DNA of 64,000 nucleotides from Altererythrobacter sp. C41 (GCF_016803135.1 NZ_JAEVFE010000001.1:62001-126000), one strand, 5' to 3'; positions 35,318 through 44,092 are shown, counted from the stretch's first letter. Notes: generated by a model not told the origin, from the sequence alone. A program made the numbers and translations.

Positions 35318-36303
35318 GGCCGTTCCCCCGTGAGCCCGATCGGCTGTCCCGATCCGTCCCGGGCAAGCAGGGGCGATCCCGGTTTGGGGCGCCATTGCGC
35401 ATCCAGCATCGGGTCTGCCTGCACGACGTCCTCGTCGATCGCGAGCTGGCCGGGCGCAAGCGCGGCGTTGGCAGGCGCGGCGTTGGCGTGCATGGCACTC
35501 TCGCGCACCGTCACCCGTCCATTCTTCTCCGCATTGATCCCGTAGGGCGCATTGCCGGCAATGACCGAGCGAACGACCAGGATCGTGGAGCCGTCCGCGG
35601 CATAGACACCGTCGTCGGTGTTGTTCGCCACGACCGAGTTGAACAAGTGAAGCGTGCTGTCGTCGTAGGTCGCGATGCCTGCCGAATCCCCGCCGGCGAT
35701 GACGCTGTCGCGCACGTGGGCATGTGCCGCTTCCTCGAGCCAGATCCCCAGATGGCCGTCGAGGAGCCGGAGTGCGGATGCGTCGATGAGCGTCCGCCCG
35801 CGCCCGGTGAGCGCCATCTTGACGATCCCGCGCATGACGATGTCCGAGGCTCGCACGCGGCTGTCGATCGCGAAGATGCCATGTCCGTCGTAGATGTCGT
35901 CTTCCTCCTCGCCCCAGCGGAAGTCGCTGATATCGAGGTTGCGGAAGGTGACGTCGGCGTTCTCCAGCACGAAGGCGATCGCCGGAATGCCGTCCTTCCC
36001 GTCGAGAACCGTACCGTCGCTCCCTTCGATCGCCAGACGTTTGTCGCGTATGACGACATAGCCGCGTGCCACAATGTCCTCGAAGGGCACATCGCGGTAC
36101 GAGGAGGGGACGTAGCGGCCCGGCGCGAGCCGGATCACATCGCCATCCGCGGCGCGATCGACCGCCTGCTGGACGGCGTCGTTCCCGGTGAAATCGCAGC
36201 TCTGCGTCTGCGATCCCTCGGGACAGACCTGGATCGTCTCGGCGGCGGCGGGCGTGCCGGCGATCAGGCTGCCGGCGAGGAGAAGGGGGAGGGCGTGCTT
36301 CAT
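35314..36303 (-). CDS. Exported right-handed parallel beta-helix protein
   Basis: A 329-residue protein with a signal peptide (MKHALPLLLAGSLIAGTPAAA). NDAVQQAVDRAADGDVIRLAPGRY is the usual N-terminal cap of NosD/pectate-lyase-like solenoids. Repeating coils of about 22 to 25 residues follow (LAIEGSDGTVLDG, VTFRNLDISDF, ASDIVMRGIVKMALTG, AHVRDSVIAGGDSAG, LHLFNSVVANNTDDG, ILVVRSVIAGNAPYG, VTVRESAMHAN). No polysaccharide-lyase catalytic set is obvious. Four-base overlaps join it to the lipoprotein gene upstream and the small protein gene downstream. Binding or processing of a polymer is plausible. Confidence 0.8.
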   Translation of the reverse strand: MKHALPLLLAGSLIAGTPAAAETIQVCPEGSQTQSCDFTGNDAVQQAVDRAADGDVIRLAPGRYVPSSYRDVPFEDIVARGYVVIRDKRLAIEGSDGTVLDGKDGIPAIAFVLENADVTFRNLDISDFRWGEEEDDIYDGHGIFAIDSRVRASDIVMRGIVKMALTGRGRTLIDASALRLLDGHLGIWLEEAAHAHVRDSVIAGGDSAGIATYDDSTLHLFNSVVANNTDDGVYAADGSTILVVRSVIAGNAPYGINAEKNGRVTVRESAMHANAAPANAALAPGQLAIDEDVVQADPMLDAQWRPKPGSPLLARDGSGQPIGLTGERP

Positions 36304-37334
36304 TTGGTGCCGAGCTCCAGAATGCGGAAGGTGCTGGGGGTGGCGACGTCTTCGTCCGCGGCGCCTCCGGTGAAGTCCGCCGTCGAGAGGTACACGCGGC
36401 CGGTCGCCGGATCGAGCGCCGCAGTGCGCGCACCATAACGGGTCGGGACGCTCGCCGGTTCGCCCGCCACGCCGGTTTCGGCGAGCCGGAAGAGCGTCAG
36501 GGTGCCTTCCTTGGCGGGTATGTAAGCCAGGCGCGTACCCGGATCGAAAATGGCGCCGTCGGCATTCCGCCCGACCTGCACAGTCCCCTTGTCCGCACCG
36601 GAGCCGGCGTCGATCAGCTTGGCAACGCCGTTGTGGCAGGCCGAGATCAAGGTATCGCTCAACGCGTCGTAGGCGATCCCGGTCGGCTCCACGCAGCCGG
36701 GGAGCGGCAGCCGGCGGGCAACCTTCCGGGCGGCGATATCGATCACCGCGATCTCCGCTGTGTCCTCGATGTTCACGAACAGATGGCCCTTGCCGTCGAT
36801 AGCGCCGGCCTCCGGCTTGCCGCCGACCGCGATCGTGCCGACCGGCGCTCGGTCGGCGACGTCGATCAGCGAGATGCTATTGCCGCCCGCGTTCATCACG
36901 AAAGCCAGTCCGCTGTCGGGATCGTAGGCCGCCGCGTCCGGCTTCTCGCCGACGGCGATCCGCGCGATCTCCTCCCCCGTGCCGCGATCGAACAGGACGG
37001 CCTCGTTGTCGCCGTAGACGGTGCTGAGCATCTCGTTCGTGCCGGCGATCGGCAGAACGGCGGAGACGTCGTTGGCTTCGATCAGCCGGTCGGTCACTTT
37101 GCCGGTATCGAGATCGACAGCCATCACGCCGAACTCGCGCGCCGCAAACACACGGCGGGCATCGCTGTCGACGGAGAGGTAATCGTAACCGCCATCGGGC
37201 CCGCCGTATTCGGTGAGGATCGCCAGCTCCGGCACGGCCGGGTCGCTGGCGGCGTCCCCGGAAGCGTCCGCCGGATCGCTCCCGCAGCTTGCAAGCGATA
37301 GTGCAAGACCCACGATCAAGACCGCTCTGCTCAT
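36300..37334 (-). CDS. YncE-like seven-bladed beta-propeller lipoprotein
   Basis: A 344-residue lipoprotein: the signal peptide ends in the lipobox LASC (Cys17), followed by an acidic linker. About residues 45-340 form repeated propeller blades with DVADRAPVGTIAVGGKPEAGAI, IDIAARKVARRLPLPG and DPATGRVYLST patterns, as in YncE and cytochrome-d1-like propellers. There are no haem-binding residues, so it is likely a scaffold or binding protein attached to a membrane. It is the first gene of the three-gene set and overlaps the beta-helix gene by four bases (ATGA). Its promoter should lie in the 193 bases between it and tRNA-Phe. Confidence 0.8.
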   Translation of the reverse strand: MSRAVLIVGLALSLASCGSDPADASGDAASDPAVPELAILTEYGGPDGGYDYLSVDSDARRVFAAREFGVMAVDLDTGKVTDRLIEANDVSAVLPIAGTNEMLSTVYGDNEAVLFDRGTGEEIARIAVGEKPDAAAYDPDSGLAFVMNAGGNSISLIDVADRAPVGTIAVGGKPEAGAIDGKGHLFVNIEDTAEIAVIDIAARKVARRLPLPGCVEPTGIAYDALSDTLISACHNGVAKLIDAGSGADKGTVQVGRNADGAIFDPGTRLAYIPAKEGTLTLFRLAETGVAGEPASVPTRYGARTAALDPATGRVYLSTADFTGGAADEDVATPSTFRILELGTK

Positions 37335-37527
37335 TTGGCTTCCTCCCTCGGACCAAGAAGCGTCAATCGAACAGGGGAGTCCGCTTCATGCGAGAGGACA
37401 AATGCGCCGCAGGCGGTGCGTCTGCTGCACCTCTACCGGAGCGCAAACGTCGCTAAACCGTGGCACGCATTAATGCTTGCAATTTCCCTTGGTGGAGAGA
37501 CGCGCTGGGATGTTCGGATCAGGGAGG

Positions 37528-37603
37528 TGGTGCCCAGGGGCGGAATCGAACCACCGACACTGCGATTTTCAGTCGCATGCTCTACCAACTGAGCTACCTG
37601 GGC
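37528..37603 (-). tRNA. tRNA-Phe (GAA)
   Basis: A 76-base tRNA on the minus strand. The acceptor arm GCCCAGG pairs with CCTGGGC, the CCA end is encoded, and the D-arm (GCTC...GAGC) and T-loop (GGTTCGATTCC) are present. The anticodon stem CGACT/TCGCAG region carries the loop TGAAAA, giving anticodon GAA for phenylalanine. Its 3' end faces the accessory region to the left; the conserved yacG-infA genes lie to the right. Confidence 0.97.
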
Positions 37604-37690
37604 GCACTCTGCGAAACGGCCCCGAAAAGAGCCGGCGAGCGGTTGGAAGCGGCCCTATGGCGAAGGCGGTAGAGCTTGGCAAGGGGGGAA

Positions 37691-37858
37691 TCAGTCCTCC
37701 CCGGCGATCTCGTCGGGCGATGCCGGACGGCCGGGCACGGCATAGCCGTCGTTGAACCATTGCGCGAGGTCGCGGTCGCGGCAGCGGGCCGAACAGAACG
37801 GCGCGAATTCCTCGCTGCGAGGCTTCTTGCAGATCGGGCAGGGCTTCGGCTTGCTCAT
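37691..37858 (-). CDS. yacG: DNA gyrase inhibitor / zinc-binding protein YacG
   Basis: A 55-residue protein, MSKPKPCPICKKP at the start. The zinc site is C7-x2-C10 with the second pair C-x3-C in FAPFCSARCRDRDLAQWFNDGY, exactly the YacG pattern. YacG binds zinc and the GyrB C-terminal region and inhibits gyrase in E. coli. Its ATG overlaps the stop of the RNase E/G-like gene by four bases, so the two are coupled. The short acidic tail (PDEIAGED) is usual. Confidence 0.95.
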   Translation of the reverse strand: MSKPKPCPICKKPRSEEFAPFCSARCRDRDLAQWFNDGYAVPGRPASPDEIAGED

Positions 37859-38826
37859 GACGCCACCGCCTGCGCGAAACCGCTTTCGAGCGCAAGGCCG
37901 GCATCGGCGGCGATCCGCACCTCGCGCCCCGTGCGGCGGGCGAGCGCCTCGCGCCATTCGGGCCGCAGCGCCGCCTCGACCGCGGGATGGCAGGTGAGCA
38001 GCAGCGCGCCCGGCTCCGCCACCCGCTCGGCCCGGCGCAGCAGACGGCGCGCGGCGAAGCCGGTGCGCGAGAGACGCGCGAGATGGAGCAGGGACGGCCG
38101 TTCCAGCCGTGCGACGAGCTGGACGAAGCCGAAGCCGTTCATCGCCGTGCGCTCGTGCGGCCAGCCGCCGAGCGCGGTGCCGAGGGCCTCGTCCACCGCG
38201 CGCCGGTCGGTTTTCGCGTCCAGGGTCGGAAAATCGATCCCGACCGATCCGCCGAGGTCGAAGCGCCGGATCGCCTCGGCCAGCGGCTGAACGGCGGCGA
38301 GTGCCAGCTCGCGCGGCCGCAGCGTGCCGTCGATGTCCACCACCGTCATCCCGGGCGTCGGGGCGAAGAGCAGCGATCCGCCCGCGAAGGCGACCGTCCC
38401 GTCCAGCGCCTCGTCCGCGAGTTCGTCCCAGCCGCATTCGGGAAAGCGATGCACGACCTGCGCCGCGTGTCCTTCCGCCAGCAGGCGTTCAGCGAGGGTA
38501 GGGGCGGCCGGCGCCTTGTCGCTGGGCCGCGCCTGCGCCAGCTTGGTCCGGCCCCGCTCGCCGATCGCCGCGCGGACGACCTCGACCCGGATCGCCGCGC
38601 CTTCGCTCGCCTCGCGCGGCAGGCGGTCGGCCAGCGCTTCCTCGCCGCTCGCGAACCGCACCGTGCCGCGCCCCGCGCCAGCCGCGCGCGAGACGAGCGT
38701 GGCGTCGCCGACGTGTCCCGCTGCCAGCCGCCCTGGCCATTCGACCCGCGCCTGGACGATGCGGTCGCCGGAGAGGCGCACCGCGCGGTGCTCGCCGATC
38801 CCTTCCTCGACCAGCCAGTCAGCCAA
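37855..38826 (-). CDS. Ribonuclease E/G family protein
   Basis: A 323-residue protein starting at TTG, eight bases inside the end of maf. It is a short RNase E/G-like protein. The N-terminal region (about 1-90) is an S1-like fold with WLVEEGIGEHRAVRLSGDRIVQARVEW. The catalytic part has PTPGMTVVDIDGTLRPRELA, matching the metal-binding VVDID region, followed by the D-L-G-G-S-V-G-I-DFPTLDAKTDRR segment with the second acidic residue. It lacks the long arginine-rich tail of RNase E. Sphingomonads carry this short form between maf and yacG. The role is probably RNA processing. Confidence 0.82.
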   Translation of the reverse strand: MADWLVEEGIGEHRAVRLSGDRIVQARVEWPGRLAAGHVGDATLVSRAAGAGRGTVRFASGEEALADRLPREASEGAAIRVEVVRAAIGERGRTKLAQARPSDKAPAAPTLAERLLAEGHAAQVVHRFPECGWDELADEALDGTVAFAGGSLLFAPTPGMTVVDIDGTLRPRELALAAVQPLAEAIRRFDLGGSVGIDFPTLDAKTDRRAVDEALGTALGGWPHERTAMNGFGFVQLVARLERPSLLHLARLSRTGFAARRLLRRAERVAEPGALLLTCHPAVEAALRPEWREALARRTGREVRIAADAGLALESGFAQAVAS

Positions 38827-39394
38827 TGCGGAAGCCTGCCGCCTTGAGCAGCGCGCGGGTCTCGAACAGCGGCAGGCCGACGACGCCCGAATGGCTGCCT
38901 TGAATCCAGGCCACCAGTCCTTCCGCCGCGCCCTGGATGGCGTAGCCGCCCGCCTTCCCGTGCCACTCGCCGCCGGCGATGTAAGCGTCGATCTCCTCAC
39001 GGCTCAGCCGCTTGAAGCGCACTATGGTCTCGCTGAGCTTCTCGCGCACCGTGCCGTCGGGCGCACGCAGGGCAATGGCGGAGAGGACGCGGTGGCGCCG
39101 GCCGGAGAGCAGTTCGAGGCACTTGCGCGCTGTCGCCTCGTCCTCCGCCTTGGGCAGAATGCGCCGGCCTGCGGCGACCACGGTGTCACCCGCCAGCACG
39201 TGGCCGTCGCCGCTTGCTGCAGCTTCGGCCTTCTCGCGCGCCATGCGCACGGCATAGTCGCGGGGCAATTCGCCCTTCAGCGGCGTTTCGTCGATGTCCG
39301 CGGGTGCGACGCGCGCAGGCTCTATGCCGAGCCGCGCCAGCAACTCGCGGCGCCTCGGGCTGGCGGAGGCAAGAATGAGGGAGGGTGTCGGCAC
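38819..39394 (-). CDS. maf: Maf/YhdE-family nucleotide pyrophosphatase
   Basis: A 191-residue protein with the family motif LILASASPRRRELL at the N-terminus, the catalytic-base region GDTVVAAG, KAEDEATARKCLELLSGRRHRVLSAIALR, and GKAGGYAIQGAAEGLVAWIQGSHSGVVGLPL near the end. Members hydrolyse non-canonical nucleoside triphosphates (dTTP/UTP or modified pyrimidines) and affect septum formation in some bacteria. It lies 10 bases after infA and overlaps the following RNase gene, so infA-maf-RNase-yacG probably form one operon. Confidence 0.94.
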   Translation of the reverse strand: MPTPSLILASASPRRRELLARLGIEPARVAPADIDETPLKGELPRDYAVRMAREKAEAAASGDGHVLAGDTVVAAGRRILPKAEDEATARKCLELLSGRRHRVLSAIALRAPDGTVREKLSETIVRFKRLSREEIDAYIAGGEWHGKAGGYAIQGAAEGLVAWIQGSHSGVVGLPLFETRALLKAAGFRIG

Positions 39395-39404
39395 CCCCGC
39401 GCGC

Positions 39405-39650
39405 TTACTGCGGGCCCGGCCCGCCGCGTCCCGGCATGAAGCGGTAGGTGATGCGCGCCTTGGTGAGATCGTAAGGCGTCAGCTCGCACAGGACCTCGTC
39501 CCCCACCAGCACGCGGATGCGGTTCTTGCGCATCTTGCCGGCGGTGTGGCCGAGCACTTCATGACCGTTTTCGAGCTCCACCCGGAACATCGCGTTGGGC
39601 AGCAGTTCCACCACCTTGCCGCGCATTTCGAGGAGTTCTTCTTTGGCCAT
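39405..39650 (-). CDS. infA: Translation initiation factor IF-1
   Basis: An 81-residue S1/OB-fold protein: [20 protein letters not shown] at the start, [33 protein letters not shown] in the core, and ITYRF near the end. It is slightly longer than the usual 72 residues because of a glycine/proline tail ([10 protein letters not shown]), which also occurs in other alphaproteobacteria. IF-1 blocks the ribosomal A site during initiation. It is the first gene of the infA-maf-RNase-yacG set. Confidence 0.97.
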   Translation of the reverse strand: MAKEELLEMRGKVVELLPNAMFRVELENGHEVLGHTAGKMRKNRIRVLVGDEVLCELTPYDLTKARITYRFMPGRGGPGPQ

Positions 39651-39889
39651 GCAGTCGTTCGTTCCGTGTGATTTTGAGTCGAGTAGGGCGCGCCCTTAGC
39701 GGCGGAAGGCGGAAAAGGGAAGCCCGCGGCGCGCATGGTGCGCAAACTGATGAATTGCTCGTCAATCCTGGAGAAAGCTTCGCGCGACAATTCGTTACTC
39801 GGCCGGGGATTGCACGGCCGGCCCGCGCTTGGCAGTTCGTTTGCTGGGGAGGAGGCGCAACGAGACACGACAAAAGGACGCTGACACCC

Positions 39890-42595
39890 TTGCCGAAACT
39901 TTCTGCCACCGCATCGCTGCTCGCCATTGCCGCTTTCGCAATCGCCCCGGCGCCGGCCTGGGCGCAGGACTCGGCCGATGGCGAGGTCGCCGAAGGGGAC
40001 GAGGAGATCGTCGTCACCGCCGAGCGCATCCGCGGGCAGGTCGATACCGACGTGCCGCCGGTGTTCGAGCTCGATGCGGAAGAGATCGGCTCCTACGGCG
40101 CCGGTTCGATCGAGGAACTGATCGAGCAGCTCGCACCGCAGACCGGATCGGGCCGCGGGCGCGGGGAGGGGCGTCCGGTGTTCCTCATCAACGGCCAGCG
40201 CTCCGGCGGCTTCCGCGAGTTCCGCCGCTACCCGCCCGAGGCGATCCGGAAGATCGAAGTCCTGCCGGAGGAAGTTGCGCTTCAGTTCGGCTATCCGGCG
40301 GACCAGCGGGTGATCAACATCATCCTGCAGGAAAACTTCGCCTCCCGCGAGGTCGAGGTCGAATATGGCATGCCCGGCCGCGGCGGCACCGGGAATGGCG
40401 AGATCGAAGCGTCGCAGCTCACGATCAACGGCAACCGGCGCCTCAACATCGGCATGGAGTACAACACCACCAGCCTCCTGACCGAAGACGAGCGCGACAT
40501 CGTGCAGACGCCGGGCAGCACGCCGACCGTGGCGGGCGATCCCGACCCGGCCGCGTTCCGCAGTCTGCGCGGATCGTCGGACACCTGGGAGCTGGATGCG
40601 ACGCTCAATTCCAGCCTCGGCGAGGCGCCGGGCTCGGGCACGTTCTCGGTGAACGGCGGCGTCGAGCACACGACTGGCCGCTCGCTCTCCGGGCTCGACG
40701 TGGTCACGCTGACGGCGAACGGCGAAAGCGCGGTTCGTACGATCGACGACGATCCGCTCACCCGCCGCAACAGCTCGACCACCTTCTCGCTCGGCGGATC
40801 GATCATCAAGCCGCTCGGCGGCTGGATGCTCGACACGACGCTCGATGCCAGCCGCACCGAGCGAACCACACTGATCGACCAGCGGCGCGACACCGGCGTT
40901 CTGCAGGATCTGGTCGATGCGGGCGAGCTGGAGATCGATGGTGCGCTGCCGGCGATCCCCCGTGCCGGCGTCGACCGCGCCGAGAGCACGTCCTACGCCG
41001 CCGACGTGAAGTCGACGCTGCGCGGCACGCCGTTCATGCTCCCGGCAGGAGAGGCGAACCTCACGTTCGATGCCGGCTATTCGTGGAACCGTATCGACAG
41101 CACCGACACACGCACCGATGCGGACGACCTGTCGCAGACGCGCGGCAATCTCTCCGCCGGCGTAAATCTCGGCCTGCCGATTGCCAGCGCGCGCGAGGGC
41201 TTCCTCGGCGCGCTGGGCGAGCTCAGCCTCAACCTCGCCGCGGGGGTCGATCACCTTTCGGACTTCGGCACCCTGGCCGACTACACCACCGGGCTTTCGT
41301 GGAAACCGACCGAGCGGCTTTCGCTCCAGGCGAGCTATATCTGGCGCGAGGCGGCGCCCAGCCTGTCGCAGCTCGGCGATCCGATCGTGACGGAATACAA
41401 CGTGCCGGTCTACGATTTCGCCGCCGGGCAGAGCGTGCTGGCGACGATCGTCAGCGGCGGCAATCCGAACCTCAGCGCGGAGACGCAGCGCGACATCAAG
41501 GTCTCGGCGAACTACGAGCTCGACCTGTTCGACCGCGCGAACATCGTCGTCGAATATTTCCGCAACCGTTCGGACGACGTGACGCAGAACTTCCCGCTGC
41601 TCACGCCGGCGATCGAGGCGGCGTTCCCCGACCGCGTGGTGCGCGACCCGGCGGGCAACCTGGTCTCGATCGACCGGCGCCCGATCACCTTCGAAGGCAC
41701 CAAGAGCTCGCGGCTGCGCTACGGCATCAACCTGTTCGGCCGCGTCGGCAAGGAACAACCCGAGGGCGGCGGCGGCGAGCGGCGCGAGCGGATGACCTTC
41801 ACCGCGCCGGCGCAGGGCGAAGGACAGGGCGCGCGCGGCCCGGGCGGGCTCGACCCCGCACAGATGGCCGAGCTGCGGCAGAAATTCTGCGCCACGCCCG
41901 AAGGCGAGACGCCCGATCTCTCCGGCCTGCCCGAGCGGATGCTGGCGCGGCTCAAGGGCGAGGACGGACAGATCGATCCGGCCAAGGTCGCCGCCCTGCG
42001 CGAGCGGATGTGCAGCGCCGACGGTGCCGCGCGCGCCGAACGCCGCGAGGGTTCGCGCGGCGGCGGTGGCGGGGGCGGGATGCGCTTCGGCCGCGGCGGC
42101 GGCGGAGACGGGCAGGGCCGCTGGCACATGGCGCTCTACCACTCGATCGAGTTCGAGAACGAAGTGCTGGTCGCGCCCGGCGGTCCGGTGCTCGACCAGC
42201 TTAGCGGTCAGGCCTTCGGCAACGGTGTGCCGCGCCACAAGATCGAGCTCCAGGGCGGGCTGTTCTACAAGGGCCTCGGCCTGCGCCTCTCCGGCGACTA
42301 CCAGGCGGCGACGCGCATCGACGGCAGCGGCATGCCGGGCTCGCAGGACCTGTTCTTCGACGATATCGCCAAGTTCAACTTGCGCGCCTTCGTCAATCTC
42401 GAGCAACAGGACTGGCTGACCGGCGGCACGCCGGGCTTCTGGAAAGGCGCGCGGCTCTCGCTCGGCGTGGACAACCTGTTCGACGCCCAGCAGCGCGTGA
42501 CCGACAGCAGCGGCGTCGTCCCGCTCAGCTATCAACCTTCGCTGGTGGACCCGCTCGGCCGCACGTTCGAGATCGAGTTCCGCAAGCTGTTCTAA
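39890..42595 (+). CDS. TonB-dependent receptor with a Gly-rich, Cys-containing insert
   Basis: A 901-residue receptor. No ATG precedes the signal peptide; the TTG at 39890 (AAAGGAC about ten bases before) gives LPKLSATASLLAIAAFAIAP and cleavage near AWAQ, so TTG is preferred. The TonB-box-like DEEIVVTAERIR and a plug (about 45-150: VFLINGQRSGGFREFRRYPPEAIRKIEVLPEEVALQFGYPADQRVINIIL) follow. The barrel runs to a terminal FEIEFRKLF. Residues about 622-745 hold an unusual insert: glycine runs, QGEGQGARG, the paired helices EL RQKFC and LRERMC with one Cys each, then more Gly/Arg. Its stop overlaps the convergent flavoprotein stop by four bases. The ligand is unknown. Confidence 0.85.
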   Translation: MPKLSATASLLAIAAFAIAPAPAWAQDSADGEVAEGDEEIVVTAERIRGQVDTDVPPVFELDAEEIGSYGAGSIEELIEQLAPQTGSGRGRGEGRPVFLINGQRSGGFREFRRYPPEAIRKIEVLPEEVALQFGYPADQRVINIILQENFASREVEVEYGMPGRGGTGNGEIEASQLTINGNRRLNIGMEYNTTSLLTEDERDIVQTPGSTPTVAGDPDPAAFRSLRGSSDTWELDATLNSSLGEAPGSGTFSVNGGVEHTTGRSLSGLDVVTLTANGESAVRTIDDDPLTRRNSSTTFSLGGSIIKPLGGWMLDTTLDASRTERTTLIDQRRDTGVLQDLVDAGELEIDGALPAIPRAGVDRAESTSYAADVKSTLRGTPFMLPAGEANLTFDAGYSWNRIDSTDTRTDADDLSQTRGNLSAGVNLGLPIASAREGFLGALGELSLNLAAGVDHLSDFGTLADYTTGLSWKPTERLSLQASYIWREAAPSLSQLGDPIVTEYNVPVYDFAAGQSVLATIVSGGNPNLSAETQRDIKVSANYELDLFDRANIVVEYFRNRSDDVTQNFPLLTPAIEAAFPDRVVRDPAGNLVSIDRRPITFEGTKSSRLRYGINLFGRVGKEQPEGGGGERRERMTFTAPAQGEGQGARGPGGLDPAQMAELRQKFCATPEGETPDLSGLPERMLARLKGEDGQIDPAKVAALRERMCSADGAARAERREGSRGGGGGGGMRFGRGGGGDGQGRWHMALYHSIEFENEVLVAPGGPVLDQLSGQAFGNGVPRHKIELQGGLFYKGLGLRLSGDYQAATRIDGSGMPGSQDLFFDDIAKFNLRAFVNLEQQDWLTGGTPGFWKGARLSLGVDNLFDAQQRVTDSSGVVPLSYQPSLVDPLGRTFEIEFRKLF

Positions 42596-43791
42596 CCGGC
42601 TTCGGCGAGCGCGGCCCCGGCCGCGACCGCGCTCGCCCAGGCCCACTGGAAATTGTAGCCGCCGAGCCAGCCCGTCACGTCCACCGCCTCCCCGATCGCA
42701 TAGAGGCCGGGTACGCGCCGCGCCTCCATGGACTTGGAGGAGAGCTCGGCCGTCGCGATCCCGCCCACCGTGACCTCCGCCTTGGCGAAACCCTCGCTGC
42801 CGTTGGGGCGGAAGCGCCAGTCGGCCAGCCGCGCCTCTGCAGTGCGCAGCGCCTTGTCGGGCATGTTGCCGAGGTCGCCTTCGAGTGCGATCCGCTCGGC
42901 AAGGGTCGCGGCGAGGCGATCGGGCAGCGCATCGGCGAGCGCGCTGCGGACGGTGCCCCGCGGATTGGCGCGCTTCGCCGCCAGCAGCCATTCGTCGGCG
43001 GCGTCGGGGAGGAAGTCGATCGCGATGTCGTCGCCCGGGCGCCAGTAGGAGGAGACCTGCAGGATCGCCGGGCCGGACAACCCGCGGTGGGTGAACAGCG
43101 CCGCCTCGCGGAACGCCGCCTTGCCGCAGCGCGCGACGACTTCGGCCGAAACGCCCGAGAGCTCCCGGAACAGCACGTCCTCGCCGCCCAGGGTCAGTGG
43201 TACGAGGGCAGGGCGCGGCTCGACCACCTTGAGGCCGAACTGCCGCGCGAGGCGGTAGGCGAAGTCGGTCGCGCCCATCTTCGGGATCGAGGGGCCGCCG
43301 GTGGCGATCACCAACGCGGGCGCAGCGAACGCCCCGGATGACGTCATGACGCGATATTCGCCGCCGTCGTGCGAGACCTCTCCGATTTCCTCGCCGCAGC
43401 GCACCTCGACCGTACCGCCTGCGGCGTCGGCTGTCGCGCACTCCGCCAGCAGCATGGCGACGATCTGCCGCGCCGATCCGTCGCAGAAGAGCTGCCCCAG
43501 CGTCTTCTCGTGCCAGGCGATCCCGTGCGCCTCCACCAGCGCGAGGAAGTCGCGCGCGGTGTAGCGGCTCAGCGCCGACTTCGCGAAGTGCGGATTGGCT
43601 GAAAGATAGCGGTCGGGCGCGGTGTTCAGGTTGGTGAAGTTGCACCGCCCGCCGCCCGAAATGAGGATCTTCTTCCCCACCTCGGCCGCGCGTTCGAGAA
43701 CGAGCACGCGCCGTCCGCGCTGGCCGGCGACGGCCGCGCACATCAGCCCGGCGGCGCCTCCGCCGAGAACGATAGCGTCATGGGTCTGCAT
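42592..43791 (-). CDS. HI0933/BaiN-like flavoprotein oxidoreductase
   Basis: A 399-residue FAD-binding protein. The dinucleotide-binding start is AIVLGGGAAGLMCAAVAGQRGRRVLVLE, followed by KILISGGGRCNFTN (a hallmark of the HI0933 family), LFCDGSARQIV, ALVIATGGPSIPKMG and the C-terminal AIGEAVDVTGWLGGYNFQWAWASAVAAG. Family members are annotated as aminoacetone oxidase or bile-acid reductase (BaiN)-like; most have no known substrate. It is probably a cytoplasmic reductase. It is transcribed toward the TonB receptor and shares a four-base stop overlap with it. Confidence 0.9.
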   Translation of the reverse strand: MQTHDAIVLGGGAAGLMCAAVAGQRGRRVLVLERAAEVGKKILISGGGRCNFTNLNTAPDRYLSANPHFAKSALSRYTARDFLALVEAHGIAWHEKTLGQLFCDGSARQIVAMLLAECATADAAGGTVEVRCGEEIGEVSHDGGEYRVMTSSGAFAAPALVIATGGPSIPKMGATDFAYRLARQFGLKVVEPRPALVPLTLGGEDVLFRELSGVSAEVVARCGKAAFREAALFTHRGLSGPAILQVSSYWRPGDDIAIDFLPDAADEWLLAAKRANPRGTVRSALADALPDRLAATLAERIALEGDLGNMPDKALRTAEARLADWRFRPNGSEGFAKAEVTVGGIATAELSSKSMEARRVPGLYAIGEAVDVTGWLGGYNFQWAWASAVAAGAALAEAG

Positions 43792-43831
43792 TCCCGCCGC
43801 GGTAGAGCCGCCGCGCGGAATGGCAAGCGCA

Positions 43832-43960
43832 TCAGGTCGCGCGGTCGCCCGCTTCGCCGACCGATTCGATGTCGCGGCCGAGGCCCTTCACCGTGTTGCA
43901 GCCGGTGAGCACCACGACCGATGCGCCGAGAACGGCAACCGCGATCAACTTCTTCAACAT
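43832..43960 (-). CDS. Entericidin-type small lipoprotein
   Basis: A 42-residue lipoprotein, MLKKLIAVAVLGASVVVLTG then the lipidated Cys21 (lipobox LTGC) and NTVKGLGRDIESVGEAGDRAT. The C-N-T-x-x-G-x-G-x-D-x-x-x-x-G pattern is that of EcnA/EcnB, the antidote and toxin lipoproteins of E. coli that affect stationary-phase lysis. Only one copy is seen, so a toxin-antidote pair is not supported. GGAG precedes the start by about ten bases. It is divergent from uvrC. Confidence 0.88.
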   Translation of the reverse strand: MLKKLIAVAVLGASVVVLTGCNTVKGLGRDIESVGEAGDRAT

Positions 43961-44092
43961 CTCGTTCAACTCCGGGTTCGCCAGTCCAGGCCACGCTTAC
44001 GCGACCGGACCGGAGGTGCAAATGCCCCGTGAAACATTAACCGTGCTTGGCTGCGCGGCGGGCCCTGTTTCCATTTTCGGCACAAGCCTTAT

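Noticed and set aside
37528-37603. Attachment-site duplication of the tRNA-Phe 3' end
   Set aside because: No second copy of the tRNA end was noticed in the window and no integrase is present.
43832-43960. Complete entericidin toxin-antidote pair
   Set aside because: Only one small lipoprotein gene is present.
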